DNA of 64,000 nt, taken from assembly GCF_003932715.1 (NCBI RefSeq), contig NZ_CP020700.1, positions 4,858,501 to 4,922,500 on the forward strand, given 5' to 3'. The first letter of the stretch is position 1; every line of letters begins with the position of its first letter. Source of the stretch: Streptomyces tsukubensis. Lineage in GTDB: Bacteria; Actinomycetota; Actinomycetes; Streptomycetales; Streptomycetaceae. The position numbers were made by a program, and so were the translations under genes. Below the pieces are notes generated by a model that did no database searches, was not told the origin of the DNA, and saw only the letters and a list, made by a program, of their open reading frames with translations. This document shows, in pieces, positions 48,170-57,512 of the stretch.

Positions 48170-48996
48170 GTCGGTAATGCCTCCATGACGGACCGGATGA
48201 ACGCCGCCGAGTCCTTCGGCGACAGGGCGCAGGCCCTGAGCAGATCGTATGCCCGATGCCGTTCCGCCACGAGCGCCAAGTCTTCGAGCAGGGTGCCGGT
48301 GGAAATGCCCTCCTCGTAGGCCACTTGTACGCCCCCGGCCAGGGTGAGCAGCATGAGGTAGCCCCCTCCCAGTGCATGTCCCCCGTGTTCGAATGGGAGA
48401 ACCTGGAGGACCGTGGTCGGAGTGAGGGTCAGCTCCGCCAGCCGGGCCAACTGCGCCCGCATGACGGCCGGTCCGCCGAATCCGCGGCGCAGCGCCGCCT
48501 CGTCGATCACTATCCAGTGATCCGGCCCGGTGGCGTCCCTGAGCAGGGCCTGACGGGTCAACCGGGCCGTGACCAGCTCTTCGATTTCGGCGGGTGCCGC
48601 CTTGGGATTGGACACCATGAACTGGGCGCGGATGTAGTCCTCCGTCTGCACCAGACCCGGCACGATCTGCGGCCCGTACTCCTCGATGACCGTGGCGCGG
48701 GCCTCCAGCTCCATCAGACGCCGGAACTGATCGGGGTGGATCTCCTTGCTGGCGAGCCGGTACAGCTCCTCGAAGATCCCGTCCGTACCGAAGGCCGCGT
48801 CCAGGGCGGCAGGCAGTGAAGGCGGCGGCATCACCTCCGCGGTCTCGATACGGGACAGATGGCTCCGGCTGACGTTCACCACGTCGGACAGGGCTTCCAG
48901 GCTCATGACGGCGCGTTCCCGGTAGGCGCGCATTTTGGCACCGAACAGATGTCGGGCACTTCGGTCGGGTGTGAGTTCGCGCGGGCGTGCGGGCAT
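48166..48996 (-). CDS. XRE regulator with DUF5753 domain
   Basis: A 276-residue protein. HTH at about residues 20-75 (FGAKMRAYRERAVMSLEALS, VVNVSRSHLSRIETAE), then a DUF5753 domain to the end (ARATVIEEYGPQIVPGLVQT, ALRRGFGGPAVMRAQLARLA). ATG 48996 has GGAG about seven bases upstream; an earlier ATG at 49023 is possible. It is coupled to the DUF397 gene and lies near the lanthipeptide cluster, but whether it controls that cluster is unknown. Confidence 0.85.
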   Translation of the reverse strand: MPARPRELTPDRSARHLFGAKMRAYRERAVMSLEALSDVVNVSRSHLSRIETAEVMPPPSLPAALDAAFGTDGIFEELYRLASKEIHPDQFRRLMELEARATVIEEYGPQIVPGLVQTEDYIRAQFMVSNPKAAPAEIEELVTARLTRQALLRDATGPDHWIVIDEAALRRGFGGPAVMRAQLARLAELTLTPTTVLQVLPFEHGGHALGGGYLMLLTLAGGVQVAYEEGISTGTLLEDLALVAERHRAYDLLRACALSPKDSAAFIRSVMEALPT

Positions 48997-49122
48997 CGGT
49001 AACTCCCATCTCCCCAACGGCATATGGGGACATGAATGCCTGTCGATTTCCTGGCAGGCAGGAAGACCATGGGAATCGCAACGTAGCGGATGCCGGAGCG
49101 GAATGGCGGGTGTTTGTTCGGA

Positions 49123-49401
49123 ATGAAAGAAGTTGCCGATCAGGAAAGGCTTTTCCCGTCCGGGAGCGATCCCGTGCCCGATTCCTGGGCGCCCGGGATC
49201 GGGGACGCCGTATGCGACACGGCGACCCGGCGCATCGGCCGGGTGATGGACCGGACCAGCGGGCTCTATCAGTTGCGGCCGCTCAAGGGCGGTATCGAAT
49301 GGGACGCGGACCCTCGCGATCTGCGGCCCGCCGCCGCGTCCGATCTCCTCAGTGCCGAAGTGGCCGTGGCGAATGTGCGCAGCCGGACGACGCTGATGTG
49401 A
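49123..49401 (+). CDS. Small hypothetical protein
   Basis: A 92-residue protein with a segment like DTATRRIGRVMDRTSGLYQL followed by GGIEWDADPRDLRPA. This pattern occurs in many streptomycete small proteins near XRE/DUF397 genes, of unknown function. ATG 49123 is chosen over 49090, though neither has a strong ribosome site. Divergent from the XRE gene. Confidence 0.6.
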   Translation: MKEVADQERLFPSGSDPVPDSWAPGIGDAVCDTATRRIGRVMDRTSGLYQLRPLKGGIEWDADPRDLRPAAASDLLSAEVAVANVRSRTTLM

Positions 49402-49520
49402 CGAGCCCCGACCGGAAGCTCGTTACACCGGAAAGGCTGAAATGAAAGACGCCCCGTGGTGCCGGTTAGGGCCGGTCCCACGGGGCTTGCCGAACAGCTT
49501 TGCGAAGGAGCTGAACGACC

Positions 49521-49589
49521 ATGTACGACCTTATCGTTCGTACGCTTGAACGGGCATCGGTGCCCGCGTTCCCGGGGACACCCCAATGA
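49521..49589 (+). CDS. Very small open frame before the 67-residue gene
   Basis: A 22-codon frame (MYDLIVRTLERASVPAFPGT...) with GAAGGAG upstream; its stop overlaps the next start by four bases (ATGA, 49586-49589). The coupling suggests real translation, but the length makes it uncertain. Confidence 0.35.
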   Translation: MYDLIVRTLERASVPAFPGTPQ

Positions 49590-49789
49590 CCCGCGACGGC
49601 CTCACCCGCGCCACGCCGCCCCCGTCCGGCGGCCCGTGCGTCGTCTGCGGCCGGGTCTCTGCCGCAGCCGTGGAGGTCGGCTATCTGGAGCGCGGCAGCG
49701 GGCCCGGACTGGTGCAGTACGCATGTCCCGAGCATGCGGCCGCTTTTTCTCCCGGACCGGTGCCGGGTGAACTCGGCTCCGACGGGTGA
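49586..49789 (+). CDS. Small Cys-containing protein
   Basis: A 67-residue protein with CVVCGR at residues 18-23 and a later CPEHAAAF, a probable zinc-ribbon-like arrangement of Cys and His. I do not recognise a function. It sits 108 bases before the lanthipeptide methyltransferase on the same strand and might belong to that transcript. Confidence 0.5.
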   Translation: MTRDGLTRATPPPSGGPCVVCGRVSAAAVEVGYLERGSGPGLVQYACPEHAAAFSPGPVPGELGSDG

Positions 49790-49897
49790 ACGGCGGATGC
49801 CCGAAAAGAGTGGCTGGGAGTGGCGGTTCTCGACTAGTCGGTAACGAGCTGCCAGGATGAAACAACTCGCCCTGTCTTCAAGGGCGTTGGAGGAATC

Positions 49898-51103
49898 TTG
49901 GGAGTGGAATCGACTGCCGCCGCGTTGAACGCGGGCCTGGTCGAAGAACTGGAGCACAGCGGCAGGATCGTCAGCCCGCAGGTAGCGGCTGCATTCAGGG
50001 CCGTACGGCGAGATCTTTTCGTCCCGGGGATACCACTCGATGACGCCTATCGCGACGACGCGGTGTTCACCAAGCGTGATGCTGACGGGAGTCCACTCAG
50101 CTCGGTGTCCGCCCCCTGGCTGGTGGCGACCATGTTGGAGCGGCTCGGTGTCCGTCAGGGGGACCGCGTCCTGGAGATCGGTTCAGGTGGCTACAACGCA
50201 GCCTTGTTGCGTCACCTCGTCGGCCCGCACGGATCGGTGACCAGTCAGGACATCGACCCCGAGGTCATTGAGCGGGCTGCCCGTTGTCTCGCCGGTGCGG
50301 GGGTCGACGGCGTACGTCTGGTCACGGGTGACGGCACTCTGGGGGTGCCTGCCGGCGGCCCGTACGACCGGCTCGTCGTGACCGTTCAGGCCACGTCGAT
50401 CGCCCCGGCGTGGCTGGAGCAGCTCACCGACGAGGGGCGTCTGGTGGTTCCCCTCAGGATCCGGGGCCTCGGTCGGCTGCTGACCTTCGTCCGTGAGGAC
50501 GACCACTGGGTCGGTGACGGCTGGGATCTGTGCGGCTTCGTCCGCATGCGGGGCCCGGCAGCACGGAATCCGCTGATGACGACGCGGCTGGGGGACGGCA
50601 TCAGGCTGCGGTGGGACGGTGGTCCCCAGCCGGATGCCGACGTCTTGACCGCGGCCCTGGCAGGGGAGCGCCGAGAGGTGTGGACCGGGGTGGCCGTGGG
50701 AGTCGCAGAAGGAACCCGCCCGGTCGTCGACCTCTGGCTGGCCACCGTGCTCGATGTGTTCGGACGGCTGCACACCGGTGGAGCCGCTTCGGTGGGAGAG
50801 GCGACGGTCCAGGCGCTTCCGGGCGGCAGCCCGGCGACCTGGACCCGCGACGGGCTCGCCCATCTGGTGATGCGCCCTGCCGACACCGGGGGCTCCCGGT
50901 TCGAGTACGGAGTCGCCTGGTACGGGCGCGACGGTGCCTTTGCCGAGGACTTCGCCGCGCAGTTGCGGCACTGGGACCGGGACCACCGTGGCGGCCCCGG
51001 GCCGGTGCTCCGGGTCCATCCGAAGGAGTCCCGTGATCAGAGGACCGGGGCCGGGCGACTGCTGGACCGTCCCGGGCCCCCCGCGGTGATCACGTGGCCG
51101 TGA
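49898..51103 (+). CDS. FxLD-type lanthipeptide isoaspartyl methyltransferase
   Basis: A 401-residue protein. Residues 25-220 resemble protein L-isoaspartyl methyltransferase: a SAM-binding VLEIGSGGYNAALL at 91-104 and SAPWLVATMLERLG before it. A C-terminal region of about 180 residues is additional. Family knowledge: this subgroup accompanies class I lanthipeptide clusters and methylates a precursor Asp, which then cyclises to succinimide and can open to isoAsp. TTG 49898 follows GGAGG at suitable spacing; GTG 49904 is an alternative. The precursor gene follows 84 bases later. Confidence 0.85.
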   Translation: MGVESTAAALNAGLVEELEHSGRIVSPQVAAAFRAVRRDLFVPGIPLDDAYRDDAVFTKRDADGSPLSSVSAPWLVATMLERLGVRQGDRVLEIGSGGYNAALLRHLVGPHGSVTSQDIDPEVIERAARCLAGAGVDGVRLVTGDGTLGVPAGGPYDRLVVTVQATSIAPAWLEQLTDEGRLVVPLRIRGLGRLLTFVREDDHWVGDGWDLCGFVRMRGPAARNPLMTTRLGDGIRLRWDGGPQPDADVLTAALAGERREVWTGVAVGVAEGTRPVVDLWLATVLDVFGRLHTGGAASVGEATVQALPGGSPATWTRDGLAHLVMRPADTGGSRFEYGVAWYGRDGAFAEDFAAQLRHWDRDHRGGPGPVLRVHPKESRDQRTGAGRLLDRPGPPAVITWP

Positions 51104-51187
51104 GGGCCGAAGTGCCGACCAGTCTCCCGGGACTCAGGCCCGGGTCGTACCACCACCTTCGACGACACAGGAAGGAGGTTGACCGAG

Positions 51188-51370
51188 ATGAGCACTGCTC
51201 TGACCGATGTGTTCCGGCTTGATCCGGCCCATGTCGATCTGTCGCGGATCCGGGACGGCTACGCCGAGACCGAAGGTGACGAAAGCGATGGGGACACCAC
51301 CGGAGACGGCTGCGGGCCGTCGCCGCCACAGGGCCCCACCACGGGGTGTCTGATTCCCGGTTCCCGGTGA
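51188..51370 (+). CDS. lanA: FxLD-family lanthipeptide precursor
   Basis: A 60-residue peptide starting at ATG 51188, with AGGAAGGAGG nine bases upstream. The leader holds VFRLDPAHVDLSRI, with the F-x-L-D motif at residues 9-12. The acidic part to about residue 36 would be the leader. The predicted core has Cys42 and Cys54, Thr37, Thr38, Thr51 and Thr52, and a TTGDGC then TTGC pattern. Plausible methyllanthionine rings are Thr37/38 to Cys42 and a Thr51/52 to Cys54 or Ser45 to Cys54 ring. The Asp40-Gly41 pair within the first ring is the likely methyltransferase target. The cleavage site is not visible. Confidence 0.85.
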   Translation: MSTALTDVFRLDPAHVDLSRIRDGYAETEGDESDGDTTGDGCGPSPPQGPTTGCLIPGSR

Positions 51371-51396
51371 CGGCGCCCTTCATATGACAAGCCGGG

Positions 51397-54261
51397 GTGG
51401 TACGGGTGGACTTCCTGTACCACCCCGTCCTTTGCGACTCAGGGGGCTCGGTGGGGGAGCTGTTCACGTTCGGTTCCGTGGCCATGGCGCGGGTGCCCTT
51501 GCTGGCATCCGGCGCCGATGGGCTCCAAGAAGAGGCTCTGCTGGAGGAAGGGCTCTTCATGGCTTCCCGGTCCGCAGCGGAATCAGGCGGCTCGTACCGG
51601 GGGGCAGTGACCCGCTCGGCCTACGCGATACGGGCCCGAAGCCGTACGACCCCGCACGGAGTGTGGTGCGGTGTGGCCCCGGCGGTGCTGGAAGGCCGGG
51701 ACAGCGTGCTGCGACTCGGGGAGGGCCACCGGACCGTCAGTGTGCCGAGTCCCTTGTGGCTGTGGGCGTACGCGGACCGGATGCTGGACCGACCCGGAGT
51801 GGTTCCGCGGCTGTGGCTTATGACGAACAACCTGCTGGTGCGGCGGGGGGACCGGCTCGAAGCCGAGCACCCCGCTGCCGGAGGCGGACAACTCGGCAGC
51901 ATCCGCAGGACGGAACTGTCCGAGTGGCTCACGGCGGTGTGCGCGGACGGCGCTCAGGGCGCGGAGGTCATCAGGACCGTATGCGACCGCTATCCAGGTG
52001 CCGACGCGGGCGCCGCTCGTTCCGCGCTCGTACAGATGATCCGTACGGGCATTCTGCTCACCGACCTACTGCCCCGGGATCTTCGGAACGATCCGCTGGC
52101 GCAACTGTTGGCGAAGCTGCCCGAAGACCTTCCCGAACGTCTCCCGCTCGTCTGTCTGAGAAGGGCCCTCCGGAGCGCCGACCGATACGGGCCGGGGTCC
52201 GGGCGCCGGATCCGGTTGCTGCGCGTGGCGCGTGAGCGCGCCGACCGTCTTCATCCCGTGGACCGGCCGCTCACCGTGGACACCCTGGCCGACGGGGAGT
52301 TCCGGCTGCCCGAAGAGGTGGGCCGCCGGGCCGCGGAGGCAGCGGAGGTCCTGTGGCGGATCGGGCACCGGAAGCCTCCGCTCGGTGACTGGTCGGCCCG
52401 GTTCGCCGCCGCCTACGGACACCAGCGTGCCGTGCCGGTGCTGGAAGCCGTCGACCCTGCCGTCGGCATCGGCCCGCCGCGAGCCGTCGATGCCGTCGCG
52501 GCCGTCAGCGACCACGACGAGGCGCGCGAACGGATGCTGGCGCGGCTCCTTGCGGAGGCCTGGAAGAAGGACAGCCCGGAGGTCGAACTGACCGAAGAGC
52601 TGGTGGAACGTCTGGCACGGCACGGCGGGCTGCCGCCGCGCACAGCCGAGATCCATATTCGGGTGGTGTCCGGCCCGGCCCACGACTCGTTCCGCCTTGT
52701 GGTCGGTCACCATTCTTCGCAGACCGCAGGTTCGGCCGCCGGACGATTCGCGTCCCTCCTCCCGCTTCCGGACCCCTTACGCCCGGGTGCGTACGGTGAC
52801 GGGCCGGCCGTCGCGGAGATCGTCTGTGCCCCCGCGGCCGCCCGGAGCGCGGGACTCGCCGTGGAGACGGGATACGCCCCCTACCGCATCCCTGTCGGTG
52901 TACCGGTCCGCGACGGGGACCTCCAACTGCGCGAACTCGTGATCGTCTCCACCGGCCGGGGCCTGGTGCTGTGGTCCCTCACCCTCAGGCGGCCGGTGGT
53001 GCCGGTGCTGTTCAGCCGCATCACCCGGGACCTGCTGCCCGCCCCGGCCCGACTGCTGCATCTGCTCGGCCATGCGGCCGAGCGCCCATGGCACACCTGG
53101 TCCTGGAGGCAGGCCGCCAACTTCCCCTCCACACCCCGGATTGTGTACCGAGATGTCGTTCTCACCCCGCAGCGCTGGCTGTTGCCCGATGGGCTGATCG
53201 CTGCGGCCGGCCGTCGTGCCGCATGGGAGTCCCACCTGGCCGACTGGCTTGCCGAGGCGCACCCTCCGCTGCCGGGGCATGTCGTTGCGGAGGAATCGGA
53301 CCGGCATCTTCCGATCCGGCTCGATACGGCGGAACACCGGGAGTTGCTGCGGCGCACCGTACTGCGGGGAGCACGAACCGTGGCCGAAGCCATCGGATAC
53401 GACGGAGACGAGTTGCCCGTTGCCGGTCCTTCCGGCCGTCATCCTCTCGAACTCGTGGTGTCCCTCTACCGGACGGTCGGCCCTCCCCTGGAGCGTATCG
53501 ACCCGCGCACCGCGCCGCGTCCCCGCTCGGAAGACCTCTGTGTCCCGGGGACCGAATGGCTGTCCGTCTCCCTCGCCGTTCCGGCCCGTCACCAGGACAC
53601 GGTCATCCGCCGGCTGATCCCCGCACCTCCCGGTGTCCGTATGTTCTGGCTGCGCTACTGGACACCGGAGTCGGGGCCGCATATCCGGCTGCGCTACCGG
53701 GCCGCTCCCGGGACCCTCCGGCTCCTGGCGGAGTCCCTGGCGCGGTGGAGTGCCGATCTGGCCGGACAGCGTCTGACCGGCGGCAGGCTTCACCATGAGC
53801 CGTACGTGCGCGAGACACAGCGCTACGGCGGCCCCGCTGCCATAGATGCGGCTGAGAACGTCTTCGCCGCCGACAGCGCGCTGGTGCGTGAGCTGCTTGG
53901 GCATCCGGACGATTCCGGCCGCGTCGTTGCGGCGGCGGTTTCGGCCGCGGCCATCGCCAGGGCGTTCGCCTCCCCGGGCGCCGCTCGCGGCGGGCCCCTC
54001 GACCGAGCGGATCGCCGCCGACGCGAAGAGTTGCGTCCCGCTGCCCGCGCCCACGTCGTGACGTCCCGCACCGCCCCGCTCTGGGACGCCCGCCAGGAGT
54101 CGCTGACCGTCTACAGAGCCGTGCTGCCCTCCGGGGAGATCGCCGAACGCTGTGCCTCGGACCTCATCCACCTCCACTGCAACCGCCTGCTGGGAACCGA
54201 CCCGGGCTCCGAACGGATCGTCAGGTCGCTGGCCACGGATCTGCTGCACTGCGATGGCTGA
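51397..54261 (+). CDS. lanB: Lanthipeptide dehydratase LanB, full length
   Basis: A 954-residue protein. The LanB signature SRTTPHGVWCGVAP is at about residues 82-95 within the glutamylation domain, and the elimination domain (SpaB_C type) covers roughly 710-940, including RMFWLRYWTPESGPHIRLRY. Both domains in one chain indicate a tRNA-dependent class I dehydratase that makes Dha/Dhb from Ser/Thr. It starts at GTG 51397, 26 bases past the precursor stop, and overlaps lanC by eight bases. Confidence 0.9.
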   Translation: MVRVDFLYHPVLCDSGGSVGELFTFGSVAMARVPLLASGADGLQEEALLEEGLFMASRSAAESGGSYRGAVTRSAYAIRARSRTTPHGVWCGVAPAVLEGRDSVLRLGEGHRTVSVPSPLWLWAYADRMLDRPGVVPRLWLMTNNLLVRRGDRLEAEHPAAGGGQLGSIRRTELSEWLTAVCADGAQGAEVIRTVCDRYPGADAGAARSALVQMIRTGILLTDLLPRDLRNDPLAQLLAKLPEDLPERLPLVCLRRALRSADRYGPGSGRRIRLLRVARERADRLHPVDRPLTVDTLADGEFRLPEEVGRRAAEAAEVLWRIGHRKPPLGDWSARFAAAYGHQRAVPVLEAVDPAVGIGPPRAVDAVAAVSDHDEARERMLARLLAEAWKKDSPEVELTEELVERLARHGGLPPRTAEIHIRVVSGPAHDSFRLVVGHHSSQTAGSAAGRFASLLPLPDPLRPGAYGDGPAVAEIVCAPAAARSAGLAVETGYAPYRIPVGVPVRDGDLQLRELVIVSTGRGLVLWSLTLRRPVVPVLFSRITRDLLPAPARLLHLLGHAAERPWHTWSWRQAANFPSTPRIVYRDVVLTPQRWLLPDGLIAAAGRRAAWESHLADWLAEAHPPLPGHVVAEESDRHLPIRLDTAEHRELLRRTVLRGARTVAEAIGYDGDELPVAGPSGRHPLELVVSLYRTVGPPLERIDPRTAPRPRSEDLCVPGTEWLSVSLAVPARHQDTVIRRLIPAPPGVRMFWLRYWTPESGPHIRLRYRAAPGTLRLLAESLARWSADLAGQRLTGGRLHHEPYVRETQRYGGPAAIDAAENVFAADSALVRELLGHPDDSGRVVAAAVSAAAIARAFASPGAARGGPLDRADRRRREELRPAARAHVVTSRTAPLWDARQESLTVYRAVLPSGEIAERCASDLIHLHCNRLLGTDPGSERIVRSLATDLLHCDG

Positions 54262-55492
54262 GCTCGCGGCCGATGTGGAACGGTTCGCGCGTGCCGTAGC
54301 CGAACCGGCCGATGTTCTCGCGGGCCTCGGTCCCGCTTCCGCGTCCACACTCAGCCACGGAATCCCGGGAACCGCCGTTCTGCTGGCCGCACTGTCCGCC
54401 GGGGACCCCGCACTCGCAGCCCTGGCCGAGCGGCACTGGGACACCGCCGCGGAGCTGCTCACCGGCCGGTCGCCCGACGGGATCCACAGTGGGCCGGGGG
54501 CACTCGCCGCATCCCTCGTCGTCGGTGACGCCTACCTCCTCCGCGCCCGGCACGGTCTCCTCGACCCCGCCGTCGCCTGGCTCACCGCCCGAGCCCAAGG
54601 CCTTGCAGTCCACCAGCGGCGCCGCCGGGCCGCCGGAGGACAGGGCTGCCCCTGGGGGGTCTACGACACCATCAAAGGCCTCTCCGGCATCGGCCGCATT
54701 CTGCTGGCTGCCGAGAGAAAGGGGTGCCGGGCCGCCGTACCGGGTCTGACGGCGGCCCTCGACACTCTCACCCACATGATCAACACTCCGGTCGAGGGCC
54801 GGCCGGGCTGGTGGCTTCCGGCTCAGGACCACCGTCTCCCCGTCGCCGGTGCCCTCCCGGCTTCCGGAGCCGCTACGACGGGCATGGCCCACGGCATCGC
54901 AGGTCCGCTGGCGCTGCTCTCCCTGGCTGCCACCGCCGGACACACCGTTCCGGGACAGCAGGCAGCGGTGCGTACGGCCGCCGAGTGGCTCCTCCTCTGG
55001 GCGGATCCCGACCGGGGGTGCCCGGCACATATCAGCGGCGACGCACTGCGGCGGCCGCCGGACCCCCACCACCTGGCGACAGGGCCCGGGAGACGAACTG
55101 CCTGGTGCTACGGAGCAGCCGGTATCGGCAGTGCCATCATGCACGCCGGTACGGCCCTCGACGACCCCGAACTCCACCGAAGAGGGCACACGATGATCGC
55201 GGGCATTGCCCTGCAACCGGTGGACCGGTGGGACATCGACGGCCCCGGGCTCTGCCACGGCAGCGCCGGAATTCTCCAGGCCGCCCGGCGCGCAGGCTGC
55301 ACCGAGCCGGCACAGCAGGCGGCACGACTCACGGCACACCTGCTCCGGGAAATCGACGACCGTCCCGGGGCAGGCTTGGACATCGGCTTTCTCGGCGGGA
55401 CCACCGGATCCGTACTGGCCCTGGCAGAAGCCGCAGGACTGCTGCCGGAGACGGAACACACGTCATGGGACGCTCTACTGCTGCTGAGCTGA
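54254..55492 (+). CDS. lanC: Lanthionine cyclase LanC
   Basis: A 412-residue LanC-like cyclase. The zinc-binding and catalytic signatures are present: GMAHGIAGP, AWCYGAAGIG and LCHGSAGIL. It joins precursor Cys residues to the dehydrated Ser/Thr made by LanB. It overlaps lanB by eight bases, so the two are co-translated. No transporter, protease or immunity gene follows; a convergent DUF389 gene ends 45 bases away. Confidence 0.9.
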   Translation: MAELAADVERFARAVAEPADVLAGLGPASASTLSHGIPGTAVLLAALSAGDPALAALAERHWDTAAELLTGRSPDGIHSGPGALAASLVVGDAYLLRARHGLLDPAVAWLTARAQGLAVHQRRRRAAGGQGCPWGVYDTIKGLSGIGRILLAAERKGCRAAVPGLTAALDTLTHMINTPVEGRPGWWLPAQDHRLPVAGALPASGAATTGMAHGIAGPLALLSLAATAGHTVPGQQAAVRTAAEWLLLWADPDRGCPAHISGDALRRPPDPHHLATGPGRRTAWCYGAAGIGSAIMHAGTALDDPELHRRGHTMIAGIALQPVDRWDIDGPGLCHGSAGILQAARRAGCTEPAQQAARLTAHLLREIDDRPGAGLDIGFLGGTTGSVLALAEAAGLLPETEHTSWDALLLLS

Positions 55493-55537
55493 CGGAAGTA
55501 CGGAGAACCGGCCGCGACCGCGCGGAATCGGAAGCCG

Positions 55538-56479
55538 CTACTCCTTCGCCGTCGCCTTGGCCTTCTGCCGGGCCCAGAACAGCTTCTGCGCCAGCAGCGT
55601 CAGCGTGCCCGCCATCGTGATCGCCACCAGGTTCAGCAGGAGCTGCTCCGTCGAGCCCCACGCCTGGCGGTATTCGTCGTACGAGAACGCGACCGCCGCG
55701 TTCGCCGCCGCCGGGATCGTGGTCACCGAGATCGCGACGCCGACCAGGGCGCCCGATTTGGCCGAGGTCAGGGAGAGGGTGCCGGCGATGCCCGCCAGGA
55801 TGGCGACGACGAAGGAGAAGGCGTCGGGCCGGTAGATGAAGTTGGTGTTGGGGCGGGCCGCTTCGAGGTCGGCGGCGTTGAAGAGGTCCAGCGAGTCCAT
55901 CAGATGGCTGAAGCCGACGGTGACGCTTATCGCCGTGGCGAAGCCGATCAGGAGGGCCAGCAGGGAGCGGGCCGCCAGTTTCGGGGCGCGCTGGACCAGG
56001 GCGGTGGAGACGCCCGCCAGGGGGCCGAACTCCGGGCCCACCGCCATCGCGCCCACGATCAGGATCGCGTTGTCCAGGACCACACCGCAGGCCGCGATCA
56101 TCGTGGCGACCGACATAAAGGCGAGATAGGTGGCGGAGAGCGTGGACTCCTCGTGGGTCGCGTCCGCCAGGTGCTCCCACAGCACCGCGTCCGCGCCCTC
56201 GCCGGGGGCCTCCGCCTCCGCCCGGTCGGCGCGGCGGGAGAGGGAGAGGTGGATGTCCTCGACCGCGATCGACCCGGACTCGTCGATGCCGAGGGTCCGC
56301 AGCTCCGCGATCAGTTCGTCGCAGGACTCCCGGGCCACGTCGCACAGGACCAGATCGCCTTCGGGGTCGCGGGCGGCGCCGGGCAGGACGGCGAGATGGG
56401 CGGTGCCGACCGTGTTCTCGACCAGGCGGACCACCGCGGTCGTACGGTCGGCGGGGACGATCAGTCGCAGGTGCAGCAC
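55538..56479 (-). CDS. DUF389 family membrane protein
   Basis: A 313-residue protein. A soluble N-terminal part (LHLRLIVPADRTTAVVRLVE, a divergent ferredoxin-like fold) precedes about six membrane spans, including MSVATMIAACGVVLDNAILI and LLLNLVAITMAGTLTLLAQK. GTG 56479 is selected because GAGGAG lies nine bases upstream and it follows coaA by 25 bases, indicating an operon. The family has no settled function. Confidence 0.75.
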   Translation of the reverse strand: MLHLRLIVPADRTTAVVRLVENTVGTAHLAVLPGAARDPEGDLVLCDVARESCDELIAELRTLGIDESGSIAVEDIHLSLSRRADRAEAEAPGEGADAVLWEHLADATHEESTLSATYLAFMSVATMIAACGVVLDNAILIVGAMAVGPEFGPLAGVSTALVQRAPKLAARSLLALLIGFATAISVTVGFSHLMDSLDLFNAADLEAARPNTNFIYRPDAFSFVVAILAGIAGTLSLTSAKSGALVGVAISVTTIPAAANAAVAFSYDEYRQAWGSTEQLLLNLVAITMAGTLTLLAQKLFWARQKAKATAKE

Positions 56480-56504
56480 GCCGTGGTACTCCTCGGGCGG
56501 GGCG

Positions 56505-57512
56505 TCAGAGCTTGCGCAGGGAGAGCTTCTGGACCTTGTGGTCGGGGCCCTTGCGCAGGACCAGGGTGGCACGGCCGCGGGTCGGAGCCACGTTCTCCAG
56601 CAGGTTCGGCTTGTTGATGGTGCGCCAGGTGGTGCGGCCGTACTCCATGGCCTCCTCCTCCGACACCTGCGTGTACTTGCGGAAGTACGAGGACGGGTCC
56701 CGGAACGCGGTCTCCCGCAGCCGCCGGAAGCGGTGCAGGTACCACTTCTCGATGTCCTCGGGCCGGGCGTCCACATAGACCGAGAAGTCGAAGTAGTCGG
56801 CGAGGCCGACCCGGGTCCGGCCGTCCTTGCCGGGCAGCGCGGGCTGGAGGACGTTCAGGCCCTCGACGATCAGGATGTCGGGGCGGCGGACCACCAGCCG
56901 TTCGCCGGGGACGATGTCGTAGATCAGATGCGAGTAGACGGGGGCGGTGACCTCGTCCTTGCCCGCCTTGATGTCCGCCACGAACCGGGTCAGCGCCCGC
57001 CGGTCGTACGATTCGGGGAAACCCTTCCGCGACGCCAGCCCCCTCGCCTCCAGCTCCTTCATCGGCAGCAGGAAGCCGTCCGTGGTCACCAGCTCCACCC
57101 GCGGATGCTCAGGCCAGCGCGCCAGCAGCGCCTGGAGCAGCCGGGAGACCGTCGATTTGCCGACCGCGACCGAGCCCGCGATCCCTATCACGAAGGGTGT
57201 GCCGCGCTGCGCGGCCTGGCCGCCGCCCGCGTCCCCGAGGAAGGTGTTCAGCGCCCCGCGCAGTTCGCCGGTGGCCTTCACATAGAGGTTCAGCAGCCGG
57301 GAGAGCGGCAGATAGACGTCCCGTACCTCGTCGAGGTCGATCACGTCTCCGAGACCGCGCAGCCGCTCGACCTCGTCGGCGGTCAGCGGCAGCGGGGTCT
57401 TGTCCCGCAGGGCGCTCCACTCGTCCCTGGTCAGGTCGAGGTACGGGGTGGAGGCGTCGGCGGCGGCCCTGCGGTGGGTGTTCCGTGGCGGCGTCGTGAT
57501 CACGTACTCCAT
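56505..57512 (-). CDS. coaA: Pantothenate kinase, type I
   Basis: A 335-residue enzyme for the first step of coenzyme A synthesis. P-loop [18 protein letters not shown] lies near residue 110, with [17 protein letters not shown] and the substrate-binding [11 protein letters not shown] segment. ATG 57512 is the family start. It is divergent from glmS (146 bases between starts). Confidence 0.95.
   Translation of the reverse strand: MEYVITTPPRNTHRRAAADASTPYLDLTRDEWSALRDKTPLPLTADEVERLRGLGDVIDLDEVRDVYLPLSRLLNLYVKATGELRGALNTFLGDAGGGQAAQRGTPFVIGIAGSVAVGKSTVSRLLQALLARWPEHPRVELVTTDGFLLPMKELEARGLASRKGFPESYDRRALTRFVADIKAGKDEVTAPVYSHLIYDIVPGERLVVRRPDILIVEGLNVLQPALPGKDGRTRVGLADYFDFSVYVDARPEDIEKWYLHRFRRLRETAFRDPSSYFRKYTQVSEEEAMEYGRTTWRTINKPNLLENVAPTRGRATLVLRKGPDHKVQKLSLRKL

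Noticed and set aside
49442..49549. 35-codon frame upstream of the small proteins
   Set aside because: It has a reasonable ribosome site but overlaps the 22-codon frame that is coupled to the next gene.
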